A stretch of 64,000 nt of DNA, from NCBI GenBank assembly GCA_031002005.1, contig JARYHS010009186.1, positions 182,678,437 to 182,742,436 of the forward strand, written 5' to 3'. Position 1 is the stretch's first letter, and the number at the start of each line of letters is the position of its first letter. The translations under genes were made by a program, and so were the position numbers. Source of the DNA: Vandiemenella viatica. Its lineage: Eukaryota > Arthropoda > Insecta > Orthoptera > Morabidae. A model generated the notes under the pieces. It had not been told where the DNA came from. It saw only the letters and a program-made list of their open reading frames with translations, and did no database searches. Positions 36,472 through 47,976 of the stretch are shown here, in pieces.

Positions 36472-37305
36472 TAGGGCTATAAAAGTAACGAGAAATTGTG
36501 TACCCGTATGTATTCGCCACTAAACCAATCAGTACTCGTTATTATCGAATCGTAACTCGTTACTTTCGCTAGCATGAATCATCGCATCGAATCTCGCAGC
36601 GTACGGTACGACTTCATTAATATCGTATGGTTTCGTTAATCTTTATTTTTGACACAATCGAGCACTAGTATGAAGCATTGCATCATGTTGCATCACGCAT
36701 GGGTTCCGGGATAACTTCATTCGTACTTTTGAAAGTTTAAGAAAATTTTTCATTTAGTAATGTAGGTAAAATTTGAGGTGGAAAATAAAATAGAACTAAT
36801 AAAATCTCACTAAGGTATGACCAGTAAAAACTGCAATAATCATCTCAAAATTATTTATCGAAATTTTCTATTTAAAAATTATTCTCTGTAAATATTAATG
36901 TTAAACAAAACAAAATTACAAAATAATTATTTATGTTGTCAAAATTTCTTACCTCGTTAAAAATATTAACAGTTAATAATATTATTTATATTAAAATAAT
37001 GTACGCCCAACATGTTGGTCCTTAATCATTTTCCTTTGTAGCGAAACGAATTCAAATCAAATTTCCCATAAATACGGTATGCACGTTTTCCAAATGTTCA
37101 TTCTCTTGTTCAGATTTATTTAGTCGCTGGGCGAGACGTTCCAGTTCCCGCATGGTGCATCTTATTTGTTCGTTAATCGAATCAAACCGACATCCAAACG
37201 ACAAATACCAGTAAGGAAATGAATTTGTGAGTAACGTTTCTGTAATTCGAATCAGGCGATGTATTCTTTACTCAGTAACGAATACATACGGTTGCTCCAG
37301 CTCTG
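36472..37305. mobile_element. hAT-like non-autonomous element
   Basis: About 834 bp. The left end TAGGGCTATAAAAGTAACGA and the reversed right end CAGAGCTGGAGCAACCGTAT are short imperfect inverted repeats. Both lead into CCGTATGTATTCG within 50 bases. Flanks GTGTATAG (36464-36471) and GAGGATAG (37306-37313) match at 6 of 8 positions, the duplication length expected for hAT. The interior is AT-rich with no transposase. A second copy lies at 26.9-27.1 kb in the opposite orientation. The class is an inference. Confidence 0.55.
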
Positions 37306-37435
37306 GAGGATAGTGCCGCTTCTACCAGTGATTTTACTGAAGTGCGACTACTGGTGATACTATGAAAAGCAATAATTTGATCATTATAAATGAGATACGT
37401 GAGCATTGAACAGCAAGATACGCTATGCATTATTA

Positions 37436-37535
37436 TTGTATAAAATCTTCTAAGGCTTTCCACCGAGGTAGCGCGTCCACGCTTCCAGGAATTGACGCGC
37501 TACCTCGGTGGAAAGCCTTAGAAGATTTTATACAA
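37436..37535. repeat. Perfect 42-bp inverted repeat, 16-nt loop
   Basis: The left arm 37436-37477 is exactly complementary to the right arm 37494-37535; the loop is CACGCTTCCAGGAATT. The arms begin TTGTATAAAATCTTC and end in the GC-rich GAGGTAGCGCGTC. It lies between a hAT-like element and TIR element 3. It could be a foldback insertion, a template-switch palindrome or an assembly artefact. Confidence 0.95.
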
Positions 37536-37582
37536 CTGACACACCGAGAAAGCTTACATTCGTTCATGCACTATTATTATTA

Positions 37583-37935
37583 GCGGACATCCATAAATTA
37601 CGTGAGGTGTTTCTCCGGAATTCTGGACCCCCCCCCCCCCTTTCTAGTGAGACTTCGTGAGATCTGTTCGGACCCCCACTCTCTGGTACGATATGGTCCG
37701 TGAGACCCCCCCCCCTAAAAATCACCTTCTCAAAATTTTAATACCTTTTTTTCACTCCCCTAAAATTGACTTTCCCGTCATTTGTAGGCCTTTCTTTTAG
37801 GTCTACAGTCCGACAAAAATTTTGAAAAATCTTACGTGAGATTTCCATTGACCGCCCTCCCCCTTGGGAGATTTGGTGAGATTTCACCGGACCCCCCCCC
37901 CCCCATTTCACCTCACGTAATTTATGGACGCCCCC
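37583..37935. mobile_element. TIR element 3 with C/G-runs, TTA target duplication
   Basis: A 353-bp non-autonomous element. Left end GCGGACATCCATAAATTACG then TGAGGTG; right end, reversed, GGGGGCGTCCATAAATTACG then TGAGGTG, so 23 of 27 terminal bases agree. TTA flanks both sides (37580-37582 and 37936-37938). C-runs on the plus strand (37627-37640, 37707-37715, 37891-37904) lie near both ends, so the G-rich strand is the minus strand throughout. No ORF of interest. It belongs with elements 1 and 2 by end sequence and layout. Confidence 0.75.
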
Positions 37936-38066
37936 TTATGACCCCAACTGAGGTAACGAACAGTCCTAAACAAGGACACCATATTCTGGAATTTAAAGCG
38001 ATGAATATGATCAGTTTTAGGAATATTTATAAGAATATAAAATTGAGTTGAATCATTTGGTCATCT

Positions 38067-38121
38067 TATAAAACTAAGAAATACCCAGGTTGTATCCAGT
38101 AAAGATCATCTCGGTGTAGAA
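38067..38121 (+). promoter_or_regulatory. Speculative TATA/initiator core promoter
   Basis: TATAAAA starts at 38067, and the initiator-like CCAGTA has its A at 38098, exactly 31 bases later, the usual insect spacing. A 24-base leader then reaches an ATG in a reasonable context (TAGAAATGG). Individual matches are common by chance in AT-rich DNA; the spacing and what follows make it worth recording. Confidence 0.25.
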
Positions 38122-38234
38122 ATGGCTGTCAGAGTCCTAATTCTTATTTCCGTTTTCCATTCAAGCCCCTTAGTGCAGTCATTGATTCTATTGCTTCCGT
38201 GTCCTGCAGATTTGATTGCTGCGCCATCAACCAG
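38122..38234 (+). CDS. Speculative first coding exon, hydrophobic N-terminus
   Basis: Begins MAVRVLILISVF and continues with a leucine-rich hydrophobic segment (about residues 16-28), as a secretory signal might. An intron donor-like CAG|GTATAT lies at 38234/38235; without splicing the frame stays open to 64 codons (38316). No downstream exon was identified, and I recognise no protein family. The support is the upstream TATA/initiator spacing and a locally more GC-balanced composition from 38.1 to 38.7 kb. It could easily be a chance ORF. Confidence 0.15.
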
Positions 38235-38316
38235 GTATATCCGTTATCTTCGACGAGATATACGTGGGCTTCCCTGGATGTTAAAATGTAAAATAGAAAC
38301 AGAGCGCAGGACGTGA

Positions 38317-39184
38317 GTCGTACAATTCCGTATCTGTCTCTGAGATGTACGTGCACAGAATGTGCTAACACAAAAGCCGGAACACCGGGTCTGCAAGTTG
38401 CAGTGTAAGGCGCCAGGGCTACGTGTTATTGCATGTAAAGCAGTAATTGCTTATTCATGGCGCATGCGATTTCTCTGGAGGTACTTGACATTTCTGTTAA
38501 GTTAACAGAAATCTGCGGAGACAACCGCAGGTTTCAACAGAAAACAGCGAGCGGGGACACAGACGGGTGTGGCCTGCAGTGACTCTTGTGCTCACTTTAA
38601 CATGGCGAGGGCTTAATTGCAACGAGGGAAAAAGGTTAAATGCAGCGTGCGCTCCCCTGGGAAGGACTGCAACCGCAAATTGCCGCTTCGCATCTACAAC
38701 ATCTGCTGTGTTTGCAATACTGGGTGAGTTGAAAACCACGCAAACAAACTAAAACCTCTTTTTTTCTACAAAAAAATTATTTCTGAATTTCCAGTTGTTT
38801 TTGTGCTGTTTCTAGTTTTTCTACGGAACTTTATTTTACAAAGTTTTTATACTATTCACAGAAATTATTGTGCTGTCTGGTAGTTTAGTACCAAGACGCC
38901 TGGTTTCACATTACCGGGTTGAGAGCATGACCTTCAACTTTGTAAAGGATTGCTTTGTATATATCAAGTGCAGTATGAACGCTCCGTGTTTTGAAATTTA
39001 TGCTACAATTGTAGATCTAGACACGATAGTGGTGGAATACGGTGGAACTTGAATCTGTAACACCCGGTCTTGCAGGAAACGAAGTTACGTTTTAAATATT
39101 TTGTTGTCGTGTGTAGCAATTGGTTAATAAATCCGGGGTAAAAACGGCAGGAAAGTCCTCAGTTGTGGGTTTACTTAAATTTAC
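38317..39184. other. Composition-shifted non-coding stretch
   Basis: 38380-38720 is less AT-rich than its surroundings. It contains AGTAATTGCTTATT, a Runt-type AACCGCAG and CTTAATTGC. Overlapping ORFs on both strands (38497-38739, 38567-38752) show no domain. It could be regulatory or exonic; nothing is demonstrated. Confidence 0.3.
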
Positions 39185-39380
39185 CAAGCATGATGAGTGA
39201 GCGGTAACGCTGGCCTCGCATTCGGGATGACATGGGTTCGAATCCCCGTCCGGCCATCCATATTTCGGTTTTCTGTGGTTTCCCGAAATCACTTCAGGCT
39301 AATGCCGAGACGGTTCCTCCAAAAGTTCGAGGCTGAATTCCTTCCCTTTCCTTGTACCAGTCCTTAGTATTCAAATTGGT
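39185..39380 (+). repeat. SINE-A copy, well-preserved head
   Basis: Head GAGCGGTAACGCTGGCCTCG, CATTCGGGATGACAT, B box GGTTCGAATCCCCGTCCGGC, central TTCGGTTTTCTGTGGTTTCC, CGAAATCACTTCAGG and TTCCTTCCCTTTCCTTGTAC. The terminal GACCTCGACGTCG module is lost. The minus-strand ORF over it is a shadow. Confidence 0.9.
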
Positions 39381-41402
39381 TCGTTTCAAGGCTGGTTCAT
39401 TTTTTATAATGTTATAATTATTCTTTCATTTATTTAATTTTGTGAAAGAAGTGTGAATTTAAAAGGCATAGCTATACGATATAGACATTTATTTCTTATA
39501 GACCATTTTATTTCATAAGAGAACATACAGTCTGCAGACAAAGGTGTATTCAACGTTAAGTATCATTAAGCAATCAACTATTCAAAAATCAATACCTTGC
39601 CCTAAAACAGAGGCGGTAAATCCCAAAATTGTATAACACTTAATATGCTTTTACAAAAATCGACCACCTCCAAAAAATAATAAAAGGACATTAAGTAATA
39701 AAAGAATTATTTTACAAAGCGAACGTATAGTTATTGGGTTCGCCGTATATTAATTCAAATTCATCATCACTAAAGTTAACTTCATTTTCGATAGTTAAAG
39801 TTTTCTTTGATCTCGGATCTTTAGCTTAGTTTTATTCAGTCGATAGAGGATGGGATACACTCAAAGTGTTACGGGGTGAGTTATACGGGAGAGTAGTGAC
39901 CTGTGAACATCACTGTATGCGGCAAAAGATGAGCTCTTTACCGTATATAATTGCGGCAAATGTCGCCAGCAGCACAACGACTCATCTGATGTTCGTAAAC
40001 CCGCACAAGCAAATGTGGGCTACAAAACATTGAACACTTCATGTCTGATAGTGTAATATCATTAACTTATGATTTTCGACTAGCCATCGTGAAGTTGGAA
40101 AATCATAAGACCACCTGGTTGGTCTCTTCCTACATCGTACTTCTGGAATAACCAATGGTATCGTTTTTCAAGTCACAAGTGAATAGAATTTTCAGACAAA
40201 CAATCAAAGGTTTCAATTATAATATTGTTTATTGGAAATATTCTATCCCACTCTACCACGTCACCATACTTGGCAGATTTCCTTTACAGAGATTTTCCAA
40301 CATGTTCGGATTATATCTACAGTCTTCCGGTTTACTTTCGCGCTTTACTGGCTGAAGGTCACCTTAATTCCCACGGGTAAAGCTGCTGTCGCGTGTCCGG
40401 CCATAAATGTTTGTTAATTGGCGTATTCACTCGGGCATAACACCCGCCGAGGATCAGCTCACTTGGGTGTTTACCTCGGTTCACCCGCTCCATTCAAAAC
40501 CGCTTTTGTGTGGAAGGTCGTTTATTGTTGGAGGGTAGGCGTCCTTTGTCTAGAGTCTGTAGACGGTCATCCAATGAACTGGTCACGAGTTACGATAAAA
40601 CTTATTGCAGTGCATTTTACACCTTAATTTATTCATATGTAACGAGTACTCTTATTGCAGTATTATTAAGAAAGAAAATAGTATTAAAATATTTTGAAAT
40701 AATATTAAAAACATTATGCATCTGACAAACCGAAGCTCATTCGACAGAGAAACTGTAACACGGGCGTATATGGGGGATCGAAATTCATATTTAGCAATTC
40801 TGTTATTCATCGGCATCGCTGCCTTTCTAATCCCAGAATCCCCACGTTGCTCTTACACTATTTGATTAGTCTCGCTATGGAGTTCAAGATGCATCAAGTT
40901 CATTTTGGTAGAAATTCCAAAAGCGTGAAGAACTCAACTTAGAAAATGATGCAATCTGCGTACGGGAGTCAATACTACGGGGGGCTGATAAAACACTAGT
41001 TCTCGTTACCTCGGGTGAAAGACTAAAGCTTAAGGCGACGTAGAAGACGGAGAAATAAGATTTTACAATGTTTGCATCAAGTTTTTTGATTTCAACATCC
41101 GTGTATTTATCGTGCAGTGCTTGTATCGGGAATGTGGCTTCAATATCTGGAACGGAATCTGTTTTAGTCCTTGTAACGTTGATGGTTATCTAATAGCAGA
41201 CATTATCAGACAACTCAGTTTTCATTAGTTTTGATGTCATGTGCATAAAGTAGGTGTATAGCATTATGGGTTCAAAGTTTTTGTGATTTCTCACTTTCAA
41301 ATATTCTGTATAGATAATTATTATATCATCACAATTTCTTCATTTTTTTTACTGTGTCAGTCTGTTTTGATCACAAATATTCGTGAGAGCTTAATTGAAA
41401 TA

Positions 41403-41405
<3 letters not shown>
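39381..41405. other. Non-coding stretch
   Basis: No gene recognised. 40360-40600 is more GC-balanced, with CCATAAATG, TTAATTGG and TGTTTAC motifs that could be Hox- or forkhead-type sites. The overlapping ORFs there have no domain. Confidence 0.35.

Positions 41406-41445
<40 letters not shown>
41406..41445. repeat. TA microsatellite
   Basis: An uninterrupted TA tract of about 40 bases. The small ORF encoding alternating Ile-Tyr across it is an artefact. Confidence 0.95.
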
Positions 41446-41448
<3 letters not shown>

Positions 41449-44400
41449 ACAGGGCCTTTTGTCTAAAGGAGTTCTGCTAGAAAGTGGAAGAATTTCCTCT
41501 TTGAGTACGTCGTTTAGTTTTAAGTGTTGTACCTAAATCCTCCTGAAGCCATCAAATTTGTAAGAAATTTAGATGTAAGTTAGCTTCTTCGTAACAGACG
41601 TTAATACCTGTGGTGATTAAATTATAGAAAAATGGCGTAACAGATATTGTAGTAATAACTAATGGTACGTTAATGAGAGAGTGGTAGAAGTTATTATAAC
41701 AGCTTCTCCATTTACTGTTTTAAACCTAAACTCTTCGAAGTCTTTAAATATAATTACATTTTATTACTGTAATTTTGTTATTGACTCTTCTTCTAAAATC
41801 ATTCTTGATTCAATTACTATTCCATGTGTACGTGGTACACCGATGACTCTATTATTGTACGTATAGAAAACGTGGCTATCCTTACGACAGATAACTATCA
41901 TCACTGTAGTTCCATATGTATGCATAAAATATAAGGACGTATCATATTACAAACTATACCACTGATGTTTGTGGCCCTGTTACTTTAGATAATCTTATGA
42001 TGACGGGGATGGTAAGAACTGAAGCAAAATATAATTTACCTTACATCTGTACACTGTTAAACATCTCGTTTTCATAGGCCTACGGCCTGTTCCAACTTCT
42101 CTTAATTATATTGGCTCCCTTTTCGTTAAAAACCAAATGAGCACCTATAAAGAGAAATACTTATTTTCTTTCTGTTTTATGTGAATAAAATGAATAATCT
42201 TTATCTAAATAGACGTTAGAGCTCTCAAAGAAAATCAACGAAGAGTAACTATCTAGTTAAGAGCCTGAAACTTGATTGAAAAGTCTCAGAACCCTACTCG
42301 TGACATAGAACTGTTACAGTACAATGCATACCATAATCCTCCACAAACCAATGAACACAGACGTCATGCTGGAAATGATAACCGAACAGAAAAAAGTTTA
42401 GACGCTTACAGTCTTCGTCTGCTCTATCATAAATGGGAACAATAAGATCACGTTAAACACAGATGGGTAAATTCAAACGACATGCTGGTTTTTTGCAGTT
42501 TATCTCAATTGCAGTTTACATTTGAACTATTATATAGACAGAGACGAATTTATGGCAATTATTTCACTATAAAACATTTTAGTTCGTAGATTGTAAAACC
42601 GAGATTAAATCTATTCCCTTTTTAAATATACCACATTCCTTATTTCCAATAGTTTATTGCAAAACTTTCCTTCCAACATAACTAGGCTGGGACACAGGTT
42701 TTATGATTCTCTTATCGTGTTGCCTTGACGTGCACTAGTTTAAAGAGTAATTCATTCTTTTATGGAATGCTTAAAAAATTCGGACCTCACGTACCTCTGT
42801 ACCTGATTAAGATTTTTGTTGCTTTTTCCGAAATTGTCACTAGGAATGGGCTCTTAAAAATTAACTGAAGGTAAAAAATAGTTTCATCACATATTTATGA
42901 CAGTATAGACTACCTTACCGTCGATTAGGGAAGTTAAGAAGTAACTAATTCGTGTCGCATTTTCTGCTATGATAGCTGAATATAACGCTTAGCTTATCAC
43001 AGCCTTTCACGTGTTCTCAAAGTTGTCTGCATTTGCGTAGGTAGGATAAACGCCGGCACCGCAACTGACGGCCGACAACGCTTTGCCCGCATCCAGGCGG
43101 CCATTATCTAATCGCAGTCAGAGAACTGCTGTACGGTTTGCACTAACAACCATGGCAGATGGCAATTGCGGAACAGGAGTGGGGCATTGCAACAAAAACA
43201 ACTGCGCGGGAGTATATAGTGTCCCAACAGCTCTCCGAATACAACTACCCCAGTGATCCGTATACAGTAACGAATCAGCTGGCGATAGTTAAAGCTATTG
43301 TCAAAGTATAACGTCTTATACCGCTAGTCCATTTGGATGTTATGACAACAGGGACGGGATTGGGAGAAACGAAAAACGAGAAGGTATTCGGCCAGGTATT
43401 TTTGAAAAATCATTCTGGCTAGAAGTGATTACGGGAAACCAGGACAGCTTCATCAAGAATGATTGCCCATCAATCTTTCTGTCTTCCATAATATACTTCC
43501 AGTTTCCATTGAAACCAAAATTGACGTACCTTGTCTCACATTTTATCCATTGCACTACTCCTTAGAGACTTCTGGAATTGACTGGACTGTATCGGTTCCA
43601 TTATCACACGAAGCCACTGCTCCTAATCTTCTCTCGCCAGCATTTCGGCCATTTTTTCAGAATTCCCTAACCAAAAAAGGCTACCTTACAACCCTTATAA
43701 TTCTTTCATGTCCATCCATGAGTGATTTAGTCATAATTCCGCAATCTATCATTGACTATGGTTAAATTGGAAAGTGTATTCTATTGACCGGACAATATGT
43801 TCCGACGCAATGATTAAAAACAGTTACGCCCATTTCAAACACAGAGAACTGATTATTTTTCTTGTCTGGGAAGGTATACAAAATATAGTCTATTTTTGGG
43901 TCATTTCTATTCAAGTGTTTATTTCTGGAGTTAATGCTTAGAGATTCTCCAGGAGAAGTATAGTTTACGTAAAATAACAGTTGGAACGATAAAGGAGAAG
44001 TCGCATGATTTTAGAGAAACAATAGACATCTTAGTACCATACAAACAGATCAAAGGAATCCCTACAGTTCCACTCATAATGTTGGAAATTTTTTGGAATA
44101 TCAGCGATGGTTGTTGATTTAAGATTATTATAATAACGTTCGAGGCAGATATAAAACTGAATTCTGGGCCTTACCAAATAAAATAATCAATGGTTAAACT
44201 ATGGAGTTGCGTAAGAATACCTCGGTTGTTCCAGCAGTGAGTTAAATAACATCGCAATGCTAATAAACACACAAGCGATAGCGAAGGTGGAAATTGTCAG
44301 TTATCGTTTGGTCGAAGGTTGGATTCTCGATTCCGTTTTTATGAGTCGAAACACAACGTATAAACCTTTTTGGGGCTGTGGAAAATACAGTATTCATTCT

Positions 44401-45220
44401 TTGGTATATGTTACTGATATTAAAGCTATGGTTACACGAAATTTTATGTAACTCAAATATTTGTGTAAGAATAACGCAAACTGTTTTATCCAAACAGTGT
44501 TACTGAGATATCAGTTGGAACTCGATTTTGATTAATTTGGTCATAAGTGTATTAAAGTTACCGATGAAACGCGATAGCTTATTTGAAGGGCGAAATTTGA
44601 ATTTCAACAACCTTCAGTATTTGGAACAAATACTTGTGTTTGCCATTCATCTGTATTAACCATTTATCATATCTTCAGACAGCTACAAATCGTATGTTAT
44701 CTACGGAAAAATTCGGTGCCGAATGGAGGAGGTTGGTCTAACCCAAGGCTGAAGCTGAGAACTTGTTATTTAGTGAGTCGAGATAGCAGCGCTCATTAAT
44801 TAGTCTCGTAGCAATGAATCAAATACCGGATCTGTTGCTCTCCTGGACTTAATTAACTGTCAGTCGTTCCAAATTGAATTAACTCATGCTTCTAAAACCC
44901 GATCTGAAGTTGGCGCGGAAAATGAATCGCTCCAGAACTGCTGTACAGCATGAAAGTCACAACAATTAATTTGGGAAACTTTAATTCTAATTAAAGCCAT
45001 CATCGATTTACTGGTTATTTTCTCCTCGGTCGCACTTACGTTCGTAAAGGTCTTTAGGATCGTATCATCATTAGACGTGACTTATAACTGACAGAAAATA
45101 ATCAAGGAAATAGGGTAAAAGAAATGAAATGTTGCTGTATGTGACAGAATTTAATCCAGACACAAAAATTGTCTTAACTTCTATGATCAAATCTTCTACG
45201 CAGTATTTATACTTTTTCTC
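41446..45220. other. Non-coding stretch
   Basis: No gene recognised. 43020-43260 is GC-balanced with a TATATAG at 43213 but no well-placed initiator. The 100-codon ORF at 43463-43765 has no known domain. 44780-45015 has several ATTA cores, about what AT-rich DNA would give by chance. Confidence 0.35.
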
Positions 45221-45227
45221 TCTTTAG

Positions 45228-46497
45228 GTTAGGTCATATCAGCCTAATTTCGCATGCAGCTAAAGTGATGTTGAGGGTGCTGAACAGAAGGCTATATGGA
45301 AAGTTAGATAGATTGATTGGAGAAGTACAGTTTGGATTTAAGAAAGGAAAAGGAACAAGAGATGCTATCGGCCTGTTAAGAATTATAGGGGAATGATATA
45401 TTGAGAAAGGAAGAAAAATCTATACCGTCTTTATTGACTTGGAAAAAGCTTTTGATAGGGTGCAATGGAAGAAGCTGATGGATATCTAGAAGAGCAAAGG
45501 CGTAGATTGGAAGGAGAGAATGTTGATACAGAACCTATATTTACAACAGAAAGTACAAATAAAGATCGGAAACGAGATGTCAGGAGAAAGCAGCATTGGG
45601 AGAGGCGTAAGACAAATTTTTGCCTTTCCCCAATATTGTTCAATTTATACTAAGAAAAAATTATTGGAAAAGGCTTAAATGGAAAAAGAGGAGTACGTAC
45701 TGGTGGCAAGAGAATAGAGTGCATACGATTTGCTGCTGATATGGTATTTTTGGCAGAAAGCGAACAAACTCTAAACAGAATGGTGCAAGATCTGGATGAA
45801 GCTTTCCAAGAGTTTGGAATGAAAATCAATGCAGCAAAAACTAAGAGTATGGTGATTGGAAAAGGAAGGAAAATAATAAATATTTAGTCAGGAAGAGCTG
45901 ATATCAGGCAAGTAAGTTCGTTCAAATATCTTGGGAGTATGATCACCGAAGATTTGACGTGTCATCAGGAGGTAAAATCTCGCATTGCTGTATCAAAGGA
46001 AGCATTTAATAGGAAAAGGAGGATACTAACTGGAAAAATATACAAAACACTTAGGAAAAGACTCGGTAAATGTTTTGAATGGTGTGTGGCTCTTTATGGG
46101 TCGGAGACATGGACAATGAGACGAGGAGATGAAAAGCGATTAAAACATTTGAGATGTGGATGTGGATGAGGATGGAGAAGATTAGCTGGATGGATAAAAT
46201 AAGTAATGTTGAAGTGCTGGACAGGGTCAGTGAAAGAAGAAAAATTCTCCAAGTAATAAAGGACAGAAAGAAAAACTGTATGGGACACTTGTTGAGATGG
46301 GAGTGCCTGATAAAAGACGCCTTGGAAGGTCTAGTCTGTGGGAAGAGAATAAGCGGAAGAAGGAGGTACAAAATTATAAACAACTTCAAGGAATACGGCA
46401 ACTATATGGTTCTAAAGAGAAATGCAGAAGATAGAAGAGCATGGAGAGCAGCCAAGTGAAAACCTGCCCGACGGCAGAAAACTGATGATGATGATAA
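45228..46497 (+). pseudogene. LINE reverse transcriptase (ORF2), decayed
   Basis: Ordered RT blocks are visible: ISLISHAAKVMLRVLNRR, VQFGFKKGKGTRDA, then VFIDLEKAFDRVQWKKLM (motif A), a disturbed GVRQ...LSPILFNLY stretch, and RIECIRFAADMVFLAESEQ (motif C). The catalytic FADD/YADD has become FAAD, so its first aspartate is lost. Then come FKYLGSMITEDL, VKSRIAVSKEAF and LYGSETWTMRR. The C-terminus has GHLLRW and KRISGRRR blocks ending near 46459, and the 3' end is a GATGATGAT run. Several stops and frameshifts (for example 45393 and 45487) confirm inactivation. The 5' part with endonuclease is missing. The small ORFs 45939-46169 and 46154-46459 are its open pieces. The clade is uncertain; the fragment at 16.3 kb is a relative. 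Confidence 0.85.
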
Positions 46498-46662
46498 GGT
46501 TAAGTCATTTGAGTTTCAATGGAGATACTCGCAGATGTTGGGCAAGGAATAGAATTTTTAGTCGGTCAAAACAATTTTTTTATTTCTTTTTTGTTTGTAA
46601 ATCGAAAAAAAGGACAGATGTGGAGTCTGTGGAGCAAGGAACGGCCGTGTGAGCTATTTAAC

Positions 46663-46886
46663 TGCCAAGCGTGGTTGGTGAGCCGTAACGCTCGGGCCTG
46701 GTATTCGTGGAACGGCGGTTCAAAAATCTCCAGCCAGCCATCTAATTTTCGGTTTTCCATAGTTTCCCAAAATTATTTCAGGTGAATCCATAAAAATACT
46801 GTGGCACAATTCCTTCCTTCTTCTTGACCCCTTTCCTCTTCCACCTCTAATGATCTTGATGTGTTCGGTGTAAAGTAATAAAAAAT
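46663..46886 (+). repeat. SINE-A copy, full length
   Basis: Head CCAAGCGTGGTTGGTGAGCC and GTAACGCTCGGGCCTGG, decayed B box GGTTCAAAAATCTCC, central TTTTCGGTTTTCCATAGTTT, CAAAATTATTTCAGG, tail CTCTAATGATCTTGATGTG and an A-rich end. ORFs crossing it are not genes. Confidence 0.85.
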
Positions 46887-47751
46887 GGTAGTATGAAAGC
46901 GATAAAAAATGAGTTCACGAAGAAAATGATAAAAATATATTCAAATGCGTTTCAGCTTATGCCAGATTTAAATTCAAAATGCAATTTATTTTCAACCAAT
47001 GTCATTTATTACAGCTACATTCGTTACGTTTTTACTGAACACAATTCAGTCTCCAGTTGTTAGACAATTAGAAAATTGTTACTGCAGTGGGTATTTATTA
47101 TATCCATAACATGCACAAGTAATTTGGCATAAGGATTTGAATTGCTACCAAGTATATAACATAATACCACTGACGTTTCTGGCACTAAACTAAAGTTGTA
47201 ACTAAAATTGTATTAAATTTCTTGGTAACGATTCATAATGGCCTTGATCATAGTACAGGTATTACTAATGGGTTGATATAAGCATTTGTAAGATCTCTTT
47301 GGAGATTCAAATCCTAAACCCATGGCAAGTAATCCTTACAATTACGCTGAGAATGATGATTTCCTCCTGAGTGAAACACTCCATATATAAAATAGTACCC
47401 AGATTCAACTACTCCGGGAAGAGTCATCAGAATTGATAGAAACTTTCTACGAATGGAATGTTGGAAAGACGGAATAAGGAAAGTATATTAGAGAACTTAA
47501 AGAGGGAATTTGAACGTCTTGAGTTACATGTTATTGAGATAACTGAGACGCAATACTTCTGGTGACTGCTAGCAACTTGTGAGAAATTATAAAATGAAAA
47601 ATTTGAAGCCGAAATAGATGTAGCATTAAATTGAAAGAAATAAAGGCATATGTATGTATATTAAAAATGCTAATGGGAAACTTCTTTCAAGCATTGCGGG
47701 AAGGGGTAATCAAGAAACGAAAGCATAAACATACCGTATAATGACTTTGTG
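46887..47751. other. Non-coding stretch
   Basis: AT-rich sequence with no ORF, repeat or RNA recognised. Confidence 0.4.
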
Positions 47752-47976
47752 TTACTTATGGCTTTTCGCCTCGTTAACATCGAAGTCATTAGAGGTGGGA
47801 AAGAAGTGAGTTCAAGGAACAGGAAGAAATTCGGCCATGGTCTTTGGAAGGAATCATCCCGTCATTCTCCTGGAGTACTTTGGGGAAACCATGGAAAAAC
47901 GAAATATGGATGCCTCTACCCGCTTCCTCCCGAATGCGAGGCCAGACCGTTACCAGTCACTAACCATGCTCGGTGT
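47752..47976 (-). repeat. SINE-A copy, full length
   Basis: Minus strand: ACCGAGCATGGTTAGTGACT, GGTAACGGTCTGGCCTCGCA, TTCGGGAGGAAG, ATCCATATTTCGTTTTTCCA, TGGTTTCCCCAAAGTACTCC and CTCTAATGACTTCGATGTTA. The near-identical flanks GTGTTACT and GTGTTAGT may be the remains of a target duplication. The B box is damaged (the AATCC core is gone). Confidence 0.85.

Noticed and set aside
44780..45015. Cluster of ATTA homeodomain cores as an enhancer
   Set aside because: About seven cores in 235 bp is close to the chance expectation at this AT content (roughly five).
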